Assembly (NCBI GenBank): GCA_944391085.1
Contig: CALXSE010000013.1
Coordinates: 1 to 60,226 of the forward strand
DNA: 60,226 nt
Reading direction: 5' to 3'
Source of the DNA: an uncultured Kiritimatiellota bacterium
GTDB lineage: Bacteria; Verrucomicrobiota; Kiritimatiellia; RFP12; DVOR01
Below the pieces are notes generated by a model. The model made no database searches. It had not been told where the DNA came from and saw nothing but the letters and a program-made list of their open reading frames with translations. This document shows positions 33,643 through 42,817 of the stretch, piece by piece (the first letter of the stretch is position 1; every line of letters begins with the position of its first letter). A program made the position numbers and the translations under genes.

Positions 33643-34584
33643 ATGGAACCTTTGGCGATAACGGGGGGCGATTGCGCGGGCATCGGGCCGGAAATCACGG
33701 CGCGGGCGGTGGCGCGCTTCCCGGACGAGCGGTTCGTGATCTACACGAACCGGGAACTTTTTGCGCGGGCATGCACGGCGGCGGGGGTGGCCGTGCCCTC
33801 GGGGCCGAACGTGGCGTGGCGGGAGTTGCCGCTGGGGTGCCCGGCGGAGGCGATCCGCCCCGGGGAGAACCAGGCGGCGACCGGTGCGCTGGCGTACGAC
33901 TGCGTGGCGGCGGCGGGGCGGGACGCCCTGGCGGGGCGGGTGCGGGGGATTGTCACTGCGCCGTTCAGCAAGGCTGCGCTGCGCCTGGCCGGGCACACGG
34001 ACGTGCCGGGGCACACGGAGCTGTTGGCGCGGCTGTGCGGCCGCGAGGAGGCGACGATGGCCTTCTTCGCGCCGGGGCTGGCGGTGGCGCTGGCGACGAT
34101 CCATTGCGCGTTGCGCGAGGTGCCGGGGCTCATCACCCCGGCGCGCCTGGGGCGGGTCTTCAAGGATTTCGGTCAGGCGCTGGCGCGGATGCTGGGGCGG
34201 CGGCCGCGCGTCGGCGTGCTGGCGCTGAACCCGCACGCGGGCGAGGGCGGGGCGTTCGGGGACGAGGAGGGGCGCGTCATCGCGCCGGCGGTGGCGGCGG
34301 CCCGGGCGTGGGGCGACTTCGAGGGGCCGCTGGTGCCGGACACGGCGATGACGGAGGCCGGCGGCGCGGGGCGCTTCGACGGTTTCGTGGCGATGTACCA
34401 CGACCAGGGGCTGATCCCCTTCAAGCGGGCGGCCTTCGAGGAAGGCGTGAACACGACGCTGGGGCTGCCCTTCGTGCGCACAAGCCCCGACCATGGCACG
34501 GCCTTCGCGCTGGCGTGGCGGGGGCAGGCCTCGGCGCGAAGCCTGGAGGCGGCCATCGAGAAGGCCCGGGAGCTGACGCGATGA
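33643..34584 (+). CDS. pdxA: 4-hydroxythreonine-4-phosphate dehydrogenase
   Basis: PdxA oxidises 4-phosphohydroxy-L-threonine in vitamin B6 synthesis. The 313-residue protein has TGGDCAGIGPEI near the N-terminus (most PdxA proteins have GDPAGIGPE, so Pro is Cys here). It also has TAPFSKAALRLAG, HTDVPGHTE (metal/substrate His), LNPHAGEGGAFG, YHDQGLIPFK and FVRTSPDHGTAF. ATG 33643 sits directly behind a TATAAT and appears leaderless. Codons are strongly G-ending. The next gene overlaps its stop. Confidence 0.92.
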   Translation: MEPLAITGGDCAGIGPEITARAVARFPDERFVIYTNRELFARACTAAGVAVPSGPNVAWRELPLGCPAEAIRPGENQAATGALAYDCVAAAGRDALAGRVRGIVTAPFSKAALRLAGHTDVPGHTELLARLCGREEATMAFFAPGLAVALATIHCALREVPGLITPARLGRVFKDFGQALARMLGRRPRVGVLALNPHAGEGGAFGDEEGRVIAPAVAAARAWGDFEGPLVPDTAMTEAGGAGRFDGFVAMYHDQGLIPFKRAAFEEGVNTTLGLPFVRTSPDHGTAFALAWRGQASARSLEAAIEKARELTR

Positions 34585-35159
34585 GGCGGCGCCTGAGCGA
34601 GGCCGAGGCGCGGGCGCGGCGCGACAAAATCGCCCTGTGGGCCTTCCTGGCAGGGACGGCGGCGCTGGCGGCGGGTTACGTGGCGGCGGATTTCGCGGGG
34701 GTGGTGCCGCGGGAGCTCTCGGTGCGCTGGCGCAGCGGGATGCGCTTCGACAACGTGTGGCAGGGGCGCTTCGACGACCTGGACCCGGCGCGTTTCCTGG
34801 GCATCCCGATCGGGGAAACGCGGTATCGCCTGAACTTCGCCGAGCACGTGGCCATCGTGACGCGGCCGCTGAGCGGGGTTCGGGAGTGGCGCATCCCCGA
34901 GCGGGTGGAATATGGCGGGGAAAGCTTCGAGGTGACGGCGCTTGACTCCTTCGCGTTCCTGAACGCGGCGGGCGTCACGCACATCTCATTGCCGCCCACG
35001 TTGCGTTACGTGAACGGGGCGGAGCAGGGCATCAACGCGGAGCTCGAGACGCTGGAGCTGCGCCTGCCGGGTGGCGGGGCGGCGCCCTTCCCCAAGGGCG
35101 CGGGCTTCGACGGGGCGGCGCTGCGGCGAGCGCTCGGGACGGAGGAGGCAAGACCATGA
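34581..35159 (+). CDS. Membrane-anchored BspA-like LRR protein
   Basis: This 192-residue protein has a basic N-terminus, one membrane helix (about 14-36) and an outside domain. That domain contains at least one leucine-rich repeat of the BspA/LRR_5 kind (IPERVEYGGESFEVTALDSF followed by ISLPPTLRYV). Such repeats are often repeated many times in surface proteins; here only one or two remain, so it may be a shortened member. ATG 34581 overlaps the pdxA stop and its end overlaps rsmD, so it is coupled to both. Confidence 0.65.
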   Translation: MRRRLSEAEARARRDKIALWAFLAGTAALAAGYVAADFAGVVPRELSVRWRSGMRFDNVWQGRFDDLDPARFLGIPIGETRYRLNFAEHVAIVTRPLSGVREWRIPERVEYGGESFEVTALDSFAFLNAAGVTHISLPPTLRYVNGAEQGINAELETLELRLPGGGAAPFPKGAGFDGAALRRALGTEEARP

Positions 35160-35719
35160 GGATCACCGGCGGCATGTGGCGCGGCCGCACCCTGCGCGCC
35201 CCAAAGGCCGAGGCCACGCGCCCGACCCAGGACCGCGTGCGCGAGGCGCTCTTCAACCTGCTCCAGCCCGTCATCGCGGGGGCCCGTTTCCTGGATCTGT
35301 ACGCGGGGTCCGGCGCGGTGGGGCTGGAAGCCCTCAGCCGCGGGGCGGCGCGGGCGGACTTCATCGAACGCGACCGGCGGGTCTTCGAGACGCTGCGGGC
35401 GAACCTGGCGGCCTTCGGCGTGGAGGCCGCGTGCGCGCGCCTGGCGGACGCGGACGCCTGGCTGGCCGGGAAGGCCCCGCCCGAGGGCCCGTGGGACGTG
35501 GTCTTCGCCGACCCGCCGTACCGCCACGCGGAGGCGCTCGGGGCGGCGGCCATCGGGGCGGCCCTGCTGGCGCGCGGGGCCCTGACGGCGGGCGGCATCC
35601 TGGCGCTGGAGACGGATCTGCGGACGGAGGCGGGGGCGATCGAGGGCTTCGGCCTGCTGCGCGACCGGGTCTATGGGAAGACGCGCCTGGCGCTCTACCG
35701 GCGCGCGGACGGGGCATGA
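35156..35719 (+). CDS. rsmD: 16S rRNA (guanine(966)-N(2))-methyltransferase
   Basis: RsmD methylates G966 of 16S rRNA. The 187-residue protein has MRITGGMWRGRTL at the N-terminus, TRPTQDRVREALFNLL, the SAM-binding LDLYAGSGAVGLEALSRGA and the catalytic DPPY in VFADPPYRHAE. ATG 35156 overlaps the stop of the LRR gene by four bases. The length is normal. Confidence 0.94.
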   Translation: MRITGGMWRGRTLRAPKAEATRPTQDRVREALFNLLQPVIAGARFLDLYAGSGAVGLEALSRGAARADFIERDRRVFETLRANLAAFGVEAACARLADADAWLAGKAPPEGPWDVVFADPPYRHAEALGAAAIGAALLARGALTAGGILALETDLRTEAGAIEGFGLLRDRVYGKTRLALYRRADGA

Positions 35720-35728
35720 GGATTGTGG

Positions 35729-35734
35729 TATGAT
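35729..35734 (+). promoter_or_regulatory. -10-like box before metXW
   Basis: TATGAT lies 28 bp before the TTG start of metXW, with AGAAAGG (35744-35750) and GGAG (35753-35756) between. No clear -35 is visible. Confidence 0.35.
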
Positions 35735-35761
35735 GGTGGGCCGAGAAAGGATGGAGCTGGA

Positions 35762-37576
35762 TTGAGCGCGATCGGAAGAGTGGTGCCGCAGGACGTGAGG
35801 CTGGAGCCGCCGGAGGGGGGATGGCGGCTGGAGCGCGGGGGGACGCTGCCGGAAATCAACGTCCGCTACGAGCTGGTGGGGCGGCCGGAGCCTGACGGCT
35901 CGAACGTCGTCTTCATCTGCCACGCGCTCACCGGCGACGCGCACGTGGCCGGCTGGCGGCCCGAGGAGGATCCGGCGAAGGACAAGCCCAGCGGGTGGTG
36001 GGACGGCATGGTCGGCCCGGGGCGGGGCATCGACACCGACCGTTTCTGCGTGCTGTGCGCGAACATCCTGGGCGGGTGCTCGGGGACGACGGGGCCCGGC
36101 TCCATCAACCCCGAGACGGGCGAGCCCTACGGCTCGGCCTTCCCCGAGATCACGATGGGCGACATCGTGGACGTCTTCCGCGCGCTGACGCGCCGGCTGG
36201 GCTTCCGGCGCCTGGCGGCGGTGGTGGGCGGGAGCTTCGGCGGCATGCTGGCGCTGGAGTGGGCCATCCGCCACCCGCAGGACATGGGCCGGTGCGTGCT
36301 GGTGGCGACGGCGGCCTCGCTGAACACGCAGGCGCTGGCCTTCGACATCGTGGGGCGGCAGGCCATCATCCAGGACCCGAACTGGCGCCACGGCGAGTAT
36401 TACAAGGGCGCGCGGCCGGTGGCGGGGCTGGCGAGCGCGCGGCGCCTGGCGCACATCACCTATCTCTCGCAGGCGGGGATGGACGCGAAGTTCGGCCGCG
36501 AGAAGCGCGAGGAATGGCTCAGCCGCGGGCAGGACTTCCACAGCCAGATGCGGCGGGATTTCAAGACCTACTTCCAGATCGAGTCCTACCTGGAATACCA
36601 GGGGCAGAAGTTCGTGCGCCGCTTCGACGCGAACAGCTACCTGCAAATCACCCGCGCGCTCGACGCCTACGACCCCGAGGAGGCCTTCGGCTCGCTCGAG
36701 GCCGCGGTGCGCCAGATCCAGGCCAAGGTGCTCATGGTCAGCCTGCGCGGCGACTGGCTCTTCACGAAGGAGCAGGCCGAGCGCTTCGTCCACGCCTGCC
36801 TGCGCGAGCGCAAGGACATCTCCTATTGCCGGCTCGACGGCGTGATGGGCCACGACGCCTTCCTCACCCACATCGACGAGCTCAAGGCCGTCATCCAGGC
36901 CTTCCTCACCGCGACCGACACGCGCGACCCTTCGACGCTCGACCCGGCCCAGGCCCGCTTCTACAAGGATTTCTCGCGCCAGATCCCCGAAGGCTCGCGC
37001 GTGCTCGACATCGGCTGCGGCGACGGCACGCTCCTCAAGCAGCTGGCCACCAACCAGCGCGCGGCCTGGGGCATCGGCCTGGAGCGCGACCTCGAGAAGA
37101 TCGTCCAGGCCCTCCACAAAGGCGTGAACGTGGTGATGACGAACATCGACACGCGCCTGCACGACATGCCCAGCCACCTCTTCGACGTGGCCGTCATCTC
37201 GCACACCATCCAGGTGCTGCGCCGGCCCGACCTGATGATGCAGCAGCTCCTGCGCGTGGCCGACTGGGCGCTCATCGCCTTCCCGAACTTCGGCTACATC
37301 GGGATGCGCTCGCAGCTCTTCTTCCTGGGGCGGATGCCGCGCACCAAGGAGTTCCCCTTCGACTGGTTCGACACGCCCAACATCCACAACTGCACGCTCA
37401 AGGATTTCTACGACTTCAGCCGCAAGTTCGGCCTCAAGGCCACGCTCCTGTGCAGCCACTCGGCCTCGTGGCTGGGCAAGCTGCTCAGCGCGCTGGGCCT
37501 GAAGAACCTCGGCGCGGGCGGCGTCATCCTCCGCCTCACCGCCGGCAACGGCAAGGAGACGCGCGATGGACGCTGA
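35762..37576 (+). CDS. Fused homoserine O-acetyltransferase (MetX) and MetW-like methyltransferase-fold protein
   Basis: This 604-residue protein. Residues 1 to about 385 are MetX, an alpha/beta hydrolase that acetylates homoserine: FICHALTGDAH, PGSINPETGEPYG, nucleophile Ser158 in GGSFGGMLALEW, acid in LRGDWLF and His in MGHDAFL. From about 395 to 604 it is MetW: SRVLDIGCGDGTLL (residue 413 onward), SHTIQVLRRPD, NFGYIGMRSQL and FDWFDTPNIH. metX and metW are usually separate adjacent genes; here they form one frame. The start is TTG 35762 with GGAG (35753-35756). It overlaps cysE, so acyl-activation for Met and Cys is coupled. Confidence 0.92.
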   Translation: MSAIGRVVPQDVRLEPPEGGWRLERGGTLPEINVRYELVGRPEPDGSNVVFICHALTGDAHVAGWRPEEDPAKDKPSGWWDGMVGPGRGIDTDRFCVLCANILGGCSGTTGPGSINPETGEPYGSAFPEITMGDIVDVFRALTRRLGFRRLAAVVGGSFGGMLALEWAIRHPQDMGRCVLVATAASLNTQALAFDIVGRQAIIQDPNWRHGEYYKGARPVAGLASARRLAHITYLSQAGMDAKFGREKREEWLSRGQDFHSQMRRDFKTYFQIESYLEYQGQKFVRRFDANSYLQITRALDAYDPEEAFGSLEAAVRQIQAKVLMVSLRGDWLFTKEQAERFVHACLRERKDISYCRLDGVMGHDAFLTHIDELKAVIQAFLTATDTRDPSTLDPAQARFYKDFSRQIPEGSRVLDIGCGDGTLLKQLATNQRAAWGIGLERDLEKIVQALHKGVNVVMTNIDTRLHDMPSHLFDVAVISHTIQVLRRPDLMMQQLLRVADWALIAFPNFGYIGMRSQLFFLGRMPRTKEFPFDWFDTPNIHNCTLKDFYDFSRKFGLKATLLCSHSASWLGKLLSALGLKNLGAGGVILRLTAGNGKETRDGR

Positions 37577-38447
37577 GACCGCTTCCCTCATCGACGCCCT
37601 GGCAGGCCGCCTCGTCTGCCGCAACTGCCCGGCCATGAACACCCGCCGCGGCGCAGACCTCCCCGGCCGCAAGGCCATGGTCGCCACCCTCCGCGAGCTC
37701 CTCTCCGCCCTCTTCCCCGGGTGCCTGGCCTACGAGCCCATCGACCACGAGGACCTCGACGGCGTCAAGGCCCGCCTCCGCGCCATCGCCGAGGCCCTCA
37801 CCGACCAGATCGCCCGCATCGAGGCCTACCGCGTCCTCGAGCACTCCCGCCCCGCCGACTTCGACTGCCAGGGCCGCGCCCGCGAGGTCGTCCGCGCCCT
37901 CTTCGCCAAGCTCCCCGAGATCCGCTCCCTGCTGCAGGACGACGTCCTCGCGGCCTATGAGGGCGACCCCGCCGCCCACTCGAACATGGAAATCGTCATG
38001 GCCTATCCGGGGCTCCTGGCCGTGGCCACACACCGCGTCGCCCACGTGCTCTACGAGCAGGGCGTCCACCTCCTCCCGCGCGTCATGAGCGAGTACGCCC
38101 ACAGCCGCACGGGCATCGACATCCACCCCGGCGCCACCATCGGCCGCGGGTTCTTCATCGACCACGGCACCGGCGTCGTCATCGGCGAGACGTGCGTCAT
38201 CGGCCGCAACGTCAAGCTCTACCAGGGCGTCACCCTCGGCGCGCGCTCCTTCCAGAAGGACAGCGAGGGCCGCCTCGTCAAGGGCATCAAGCGCCACCCC
38301 AACGTCGAGGACGACGTCGTCATCTACGCCAACGCCACCATCCTCGGCGGCGACACCGTCATCGGCAAGGGCTCCATCATCGGCGGCAACGTCTGGCTCG
38401 CCCACTCCGTCCCCCCAGGCTCCCGCATCTTCTACAAGGAAGGTTAA
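37566..38447 (+). CDS. cysE: Serine O-acetyltransferase
   Basis: This enzyme acetylates serine for cysteine synthesis. The 293-residue protein has a helical N-terminal half and a left-handed beta-helix C-terminal half with hexapeptide repeats (GIDIHPGATIGRGFFIDHG, GETCVIGRNVKLYQGVTLG). The catalytic Asp-His region falls in FIDHGTG. It is longer than short EpsC-type forms. ATG 37566 lies inside the end of metXW (11-bp overlap), so the two are translationally linked. The codons are nearly all C-ending. Confidence 0.93.
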   Translation: MDAETASLIDALAGRLVCRNCPAMNTRRGADLPGRKAMVATLRELLSALFPGCLAYEPIDHEDLDGVKARLRAIAEALTDQIARIEAYRVLEHSRPADFDCQGRAREVVRALFAKLPEIRSLLQDDVLAAYEGDPAAHSNMEIVMAYPGLLAVATHRVAHVLYEQGVHLLPRVMSEYAHSRTGIDIHPGATIGRGFFIDHGTGVVIGETCVIGRNVKLYQGVTLGARSFQKDSEGRLVKGIKRHPNVEDDVVIYANATILGGDTVIGKGSIIGGNVWLAHSVPPGSRIFYKEG

Positions 38448-38450
38448 GCC

Positions 38451-39050
38451 ATGCGCACGCACGCCCTCATCCTCCTCGCCGCGCTCGCCCCCTGCGCCCG
38501 CGCCGCGCTCCCCGAGGCCGTCCTCGAGGCCTGCCTCCGCCCCACCCTCACCGAGGAGGCCTCCGGCGCCACCTGGCATGCCACCACCCGCCAGGACTGG
38601 GAGCGCGCCCCCCTGCGCGTCACCGAGGCCCAGGACCGCCTCACCGCCGAGGCCGACGGCGCCGAGCACCCCAACGGCTGGGTCAAGACCCGCCTCACCC
38701 TCTCCCAGCCCCCCCAGACCGACGCCGCGCCCCGCCCCACCCAGACCTTCACCGTCACCGCCACCCCCACCGGCGTCACCCCCACCACCACCCTCCGCTT
38801 CGAGCTCATCAAGGACGCCCCCCTCCCCCCCTGCAAGGCCACCGTCTGGGGCGGCCGCCCCGCCCTCGTGGCCGACGCCGGCGACTGGTACGTCATCGCC
38901 GCCAACCCCAAGGCCCGGCTCATCCGCGCCGAAGGCACGCCCCCCCGCTGGACCCTGCGCGAGACGCTCACCGTCGACGCCCGCGTCCCGGCCTCCGCCG
39001 CCATCCTCATCGGCGAAGGCCCCCTCCCCCCGCCGCCGAAGGCCGACTGA
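38451..39050 (+). CDS. Secreted protein of unknown function
   Basis: This 199-residue protein has a signal peptide (about residues 1-18, cut after ARA). It is rich in Thr, Pro and Ala, with predicted beta-strands and a Pro-rich end. No family is recognised. The start is three bases after cysE and the next gene is three bases after its stop, so it belongs to the same transcript. A periplasmic role alongside the AsmA-like protein is possible. Confidence 0.7.
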   Translation: MRTHALILLAALAPCARAALPEAVLEACLRPTLTEEASGATWHATTRQDWERAPLRVTEAQDRLTAEADGAEHPNGWVKTRLTLSQPPQTDAAPRPTQTFTVTATPTGVTPTTTLRFELIKDAPLPPCKATVWGGRPALVADAGDWYVIAANPKARLIRAEGTPPRWTLRETLTVDARVPASAAILIGEGPLPPPPKAD

Positions 39051-39053
39051 GCC

Positions 39054-40964
39054 ATGGCCTGGCGCCCCATCCTCCGCCTCACGCACGCCCTCCTCTGGCT
39101 GGGCGCGCTCCTGGCCGTGGCCCTCGCCCTGGCCCTCTGCGTGGCCGCCTACGGCATCCCCGGGGAATGGGTGCAGGGCCGCCTCGACGCCGCCCTCCCC
39201 GCGGATGTCGGGCGCCTCACCGTCGGGCGCCTCTCCTACCGCCCCGGCGGCGGCCTCGTCGTCGAGGGCGTCCTCCTCCGCGCGCCGGACGGCCGCATCC
39301 TCATGCGCCTCCGCCGCGGCGCCGTCGGCATCCGCCTCCTTTCCCTCGCCCCCCTTCCCGACCGCCTGGACGCCCTGGAGCTCAACGGGCTCTACGTCGC
39401 CCAAATCCGCTACGCCCCCGACCGCGTCGTCGAGGACACCCTCCCGCCCCCCGAGGCGCGCCCCCCTTTCCCGGATCTCTCCGGGCTGCCCCTCCCCAAC
39501 CTCCGCGCCATCCCCGTCCGCCTCGCCGACGTGGACGTCCTCGACATCCGCGCCAAGCGCATCGAGGGCCGCCTCACCGCCGGCGAGGGCCGCGTCCACG
39601 CCCACGGCCTCCACGGAGACATCTCCGGGGACGGCCGCCAGGCCGTCGAGGGCGACGTCCTCCTCGATTTCCGGCGCGCCGCCGCCGAGGTCTCCCTCCG
39701 CGGCTTCATCGACAACCGCGCCCTCGACGGCCTCTGGCGCGCCCTTGACTTCCCCCTCATCGGCGAATACGTCGCCAACGTCACCCTCAATGCCCCCGCC
39801 TGGGGCGACTGCACCTTCACCGTCGGCTTCAACAAGTACGACAACCTCTTCAACCTCCGCGCCGACCTCGTCTCCACCGAGGGCGGCGCCTACCTCGGCA
39901 TCCCCTTCGACGAGGCCCAGTGCACCATCCGCTGCCGCGGCATCTGGGACGCCGTCACCGAGATCGGCCCCATCGTCGCCCGCCGCCAGGGCCGCATCGC
40001 CGCCGTCGGTACGCTCCGCTTCGACTGCCCCGCCGACCGTTTCACCTTCCGCGCCGAGGGCGACGGCCTCTCCCCCCGGGAATGCCTCCGCCTCATCGAC
40101 CTCCCCTTCACCGCGCTCCTCCCCGAGCTCCGGACCCAATCCCCGCCCCTCATCCGCATCGACGGCTCCCTTCCCTTCCTTTCCGAGCAGACCCCCGAGC
40201 GCGTCACCCTCCGCGGGCTCCTCCGCGCCCCGGGCCCGGGCGTCCTCGACCGGCTCCCCTTCGCCTCCGCGCACACCGCCTTCGCCATGACCAACGGCGT
40301 CTTCGCCCTCAAAGGCCTTGACCTCCGCCTCCCTCACGGCGGCGCGCTCTCCGGCGAGGTCTCCTTCGAGATCCCCCCCTCCCCCGACTACGCCCTCCTC
40401 TCCGCCGCCATCCACCTGACCGACGCCTCCCTCGCCGACCTCTTCGCCCCCTACGGCATGGACGCCCTCACCAACTGCGTCGCCTCCGGGTTCATCGACC
40501 TCCGCGGCCGCACCGACGACACCTTCCCCCAGAGCCTCCAGGCCGAGTATGACCTCATCGTCAACGGCGGCCTCATCCGCCGCCTCCCCCTCTTCGCCGG
40601 CCTCACCGACCTCTTGGCCGACCACATCCCCGGCGTCTCCTCCTTCACCGACTCCTCCTCCGCGCGCCTCGTCGGCACCGCCGACGCCGGCGTCTTCCGC
40701 ATCCCCCGATTCTCCCTCGACGGCAACCTCCTCTCCATCGAGGGCCCCGTCTCCTACGACCTCCCCAACGACCGCCTCACCGCCACCGTCAACGCCGGCA
40801 ACTTCAAGCAAGACACCCTCATGGGAGACCTCACCCGCTGGGCCACCGTCCCCGTCAACCGTTTCCTCTGGCGCGTCCACGTCGAAGGCCCCATCGCCAA
40901 CCCCGCCTGGCGCATCACCACCATCCTCAACACCGTCCTCGACAAGGCCCGCTTCTGGCGCTGA
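39054..40964 (+). CDS. AsmA/TamB-like envelope protein
   Basis: This 636-residue protein has one N-terminal membrane helix (about 10-34) followed by a long beta-rich periplasmic part. The start of that part (RLTVGRLSYRPGGGLVVEGVLLR) and the end (NDRLTATVNAGNFKQDTLMGDLTRW, then a DUF-type VPVNRFLWRVHVEGP) match AsmA-like C-terminal regions. Such bridge proteins move phospholipid between membranes. It lies between a secreted protein and trmL in one transcript. Sub-family uncertain. Confidence 0.68.
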   Translation: MAWRPILRLTHALLWLGALLAVALALALCVAAYGIPGEWVQGRLDAALPADVGRLTVGRLSYRPGGGLVVEGVLLRAPDGRILMRLRRGAVGIRLLSLAPLPDRLDALELNGLYVAQIRYAPDRVVEDTLPPPEARPPFPDLSGLPLPNLRAIPVRLADVDVLDIRAKRIEGRLTAGEGRVHAHGLHGDISGDGRQAVEGDVLLDFRRAAAEVSLRGFIDNRALDGLWRALDFPLIGEYVANVTLNAPAWGDCTFTVGFNKYDNLFNLRADLVSTEGGAYLGIPFDEAQCTIRCRGIWDAVTEIGPIVARRQGRIAAVGTLRFDCPADRFTFRAEGDGLSPRECLRLIDLPFTALLPELRTQSPPLIRIDGSLPFLSEQTPERVTLRGLLRAPGPGVLDRLPFASAHTAFAMTNGVFALKGLDLRLPHGGALSGEVSFEIPPSPDYALLSAAIHLTDASLADLFAPYGMDALTNCVASGFIDLRGRTDDTFPQSLQAEYDLIVNGGLIRRLPLFAGLTDLLADHIPGVSSFTDSSSARLVGTADAGVFRIPRFSLDGNLLSIEGPVSYDLPNDRLTATVNAGNFKQDTLMGDLTRWATVPVNRFLWRVHVEGPIANPAWRITTILNTVLDKARFWR

Positions 40965-40967
40965 CCC

Positions 40968-41420
40968 ATGGACATCGTCCTCCTCCACCCCGAGATCCCC
41001 CACAACACCGGCGCCGTCGGCCGCCTCTGCGTCGGCCTCGGCTGGCCCCTCGTCCTCATCCGCCCCCTCGGCTTCGCCCTCGACGCGCGCCATATCCGCC
41101 GCGCCGGGCTCGACTATTGGCCCCACCTCGACCTCTCCCTCTTCGACTCCTTCGAGGACTACCTCGCCCAACGCGCCCCCGATTCCCTCACCTTCCTCTC
41201 CACCAAGGCCACGCGCTCGCTCTACGACGCCCCCCTCACCCCCCGCGGCGCACTCCTCTTCGGCAGCGAATCCTCCGGCCTCCCCCCGCCCTACTACGCG
41301 CGCTATGCCGACCGACTGGCCCGCATCCCCATGCCCGGCCCCCACGCCCGCTCCATCAACCTCGCCAACGCCGTCGCCATCGCCGCCTACGAGGCCTTCC
41401 GCCGCTTCGCCGCCCCCTGA
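40968..41420 (+). CDS. trmL: tRNA (cytidine(34)-2'-O)-methyltransferase
   Basis: This 150-residue SPOUT-class enzyme 2'-O-methylates the wobble base of certain leucine tRNAs. Motifs: LHPEIPHNTGAVGRLCV, RPLGFALD, FGSESSGLP and the knot segment IPMPGPHARSINLANAVAIA. It starts three bases after the AsmA-like gene and ends the operon that began near pdxA. Confidence 0.93.
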   Translation: MDIVLLHPEIPHNTGAVGRLCVGLGWPLVLIRPLGFALDARHIRRAGLDYWPHLDLSLFDSFEDYLAQRAPDSLTFLSTKATRSLYDAPLTPRGALLFGSESSGLPPPYYARYADRLARIPMPGPHARSINLANAVAIAAYEAFRRFAAP

Positions 41421-41484
41421 CCCGCAAAGGCGGCCCCCCCGCCGGGGCCCACGGGCCTGGGTGGGCAGAGGGGCGCGGGTGTGC

Positions 41485-41490
41485 TATAAT
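41485..41490 (+). promoter_or_regulatory. Extended -10 box before the oxidoreductase gene
   Basis: TGTGC followed by TATAAT gives an extended -10. A weak TGGGCA -35 lies 17 bp upstream (41462-41467). The leader to ATG 41515 is about 18 nt and contains GGAG (41504-41507). Confidence 0.55.
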
Positions 41491-41514
41491 GGGCGAAAAG
41501 TTCGGAGCAGTGCG

Positions 41515-42762
41515 ATGAAGACACCGATTCGTCTGGTGATTTTGGGCGCGGGCGACCGCGGCAGGACGTATGCCTCGTACGCGGCGGCATACCCGGAAAA
41601 GGCGCGCGTGGTGGGCGTGGCGGACATCGACCCCGCGGCGGCGCGGGCGGTGGCCCGGGCGCATGGCCTGGGGCCCGGGGCGGTGTGGGGGGATTGGTCG
41701 GAGGCTGTGGCGGCGCGGCCGGATTGCGACGTGATGGTGATCGCGATGCCCGACGCGACGCATCTGGAGCCGGCCGTGGCGTGCCTGGACGCGGGCTACC
41801 ACCTGCTGCTGGAAAAGCCGATGGCGCGGCGCTGGGCCTCGTGCGAGGCGCTGGCGCGGAAGGTGCGGGAAAAGGGCGACCGTCTGGTGATGGTGGGGCA
41901 CGTGCTCCGCTACACGGTCTATTTCCGGAAGATCCACGACCTCATCGCCGAGGGGGCGATCGGGGACGTGGTGAGCATCCAGCACCTGGAGCAGGTGGGC
42001 TACATGCACGCGGCGCACAGCTTCTGCCGCGGCAACTGGGGCAACACCGAGCGCGCGACGCCGATGATCCTGCAAAAATGCTGCCACGACTTCGACCAGT
42101 TCGTCTGGTGGCTGGGGGGGCGCAGGTGCACGGGCGTCTCGAGCTTCGGGGAGACCTCGCTCTTCAACGCGGCGCACCGGCCCGTGGGGGCGGCGGCACG
42201 GTGCCTGGACTGCCCGGCCGAGGTCGAGCGCAAGTGCCCCTTCTCCGCGCGGAAGATCTACCTGGAGCGCCAGGATTGGCGTTATCCCTTCGTGGACAAA
42301 TCCGACGCGGCGATGGAGCGGATGCTGCGCGAGGGGCCGTATGGCCGATGCGTCTACGCCTGCGACAACGACGCGGTGGACCACCAGGTGGTGAACCTGC
42401 GCTTCGAGGGCGGGGTGACCGTGGCGCACCAGATGGAGAGCTTCACCTACGCCGGCGGGCGCAAGACCAGGATCTTCGGCACGCGCGGCGAAATCGTCGG
42501 CGACGGCCGCACGCTGACCATCCACCACTTCGACACCCGCGCCACCGAGCTGTGGGACAGCGCGCTCGAGGCCGGCCTGGCGCAGGGCTCCGGCCACGGC
42601 GGCGGCGACTATGGGCTGATGGACGAGCTGGTGCGCCAGCTGACGGAGGGCGACCCGGCCGGCTACCCGGCCCTCTTCGAGGCGTCGCTGGAAAGCCACC
42701 GCATCGCCTTCGCGGCGGAGGCCAGCCGCCTGGCGCAAGGCGCCCTCATGCTCGCGGATTGA
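41515..42762 (+). CDS. Gfo/Idh/MocA-family oxidoreductase with cysteine-rich insertion
   Basis: This 415-residue NAD(P)-dependent sugar or polyol dehydrogenase-like protein. A Rossmann domain ([18 protein letters not shown]) and the family's EKPMARRW give the cofactor and catalytic Lys region. An unusual insertion carries [14 protein letters not shown] and later [10 protein letters not shown], five cysteines that could hold a metal. Substrate unknown. It may begin the transcript that runs into metG, whose gap is 55 bp. Codons are G-ending early. Confidence 0.86.
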   Translation: MKTPIRLVILGAGDRGRTYASYAAAYPEKARVVGVADIDPAAARAVARAHGLGPGAVWGDWSEAVAARPDCDVMVIAMPDATHLEPAVACLDAGYHLLLEKPMARRWASCEALARKVREKGDRLVMVGHVLRYTVYFRKIHDLIAEGAIGDVVSIQHLEQVGYMHAAHSFCRGNWGNTERATPMILQKCCHDFDQFVWWLGGRRCTGVSSFGETSLFNAAHRPVGAAARCLDCPAEVERKCPFSARKIYLERQDWRYPFVDKSDAAMERMLREGPYGRCVYACDNDAVDHQVVNLRFEGGVTVAHQMESFTYAGGRKTRIFGTRGEIVGDGRTLTIHHFDTRATELWDSALEAGLAQGSGHGGGDYGLMDELVRQLTEGDPAGYPALFEASLESHRIAFAAEASRLAQGALMLAD

Positions 42763-42817
42763 CACCAGGCCCCGTTGGCGGGGGGCCCCGCCAACGAAAC
42801 GAAAGCGGAGATTGACC

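Noticed and set aside
37536..41345. A 1269-codon open frame on the minus strand, and others such as 28379-32086 and 54287-57616
   Set aside because: They lie antisense to clear genes with conserved motifs and read as repetitive G, V, E, A, D. Such frames arise because C-ending codons on one strand remove stops from the other.
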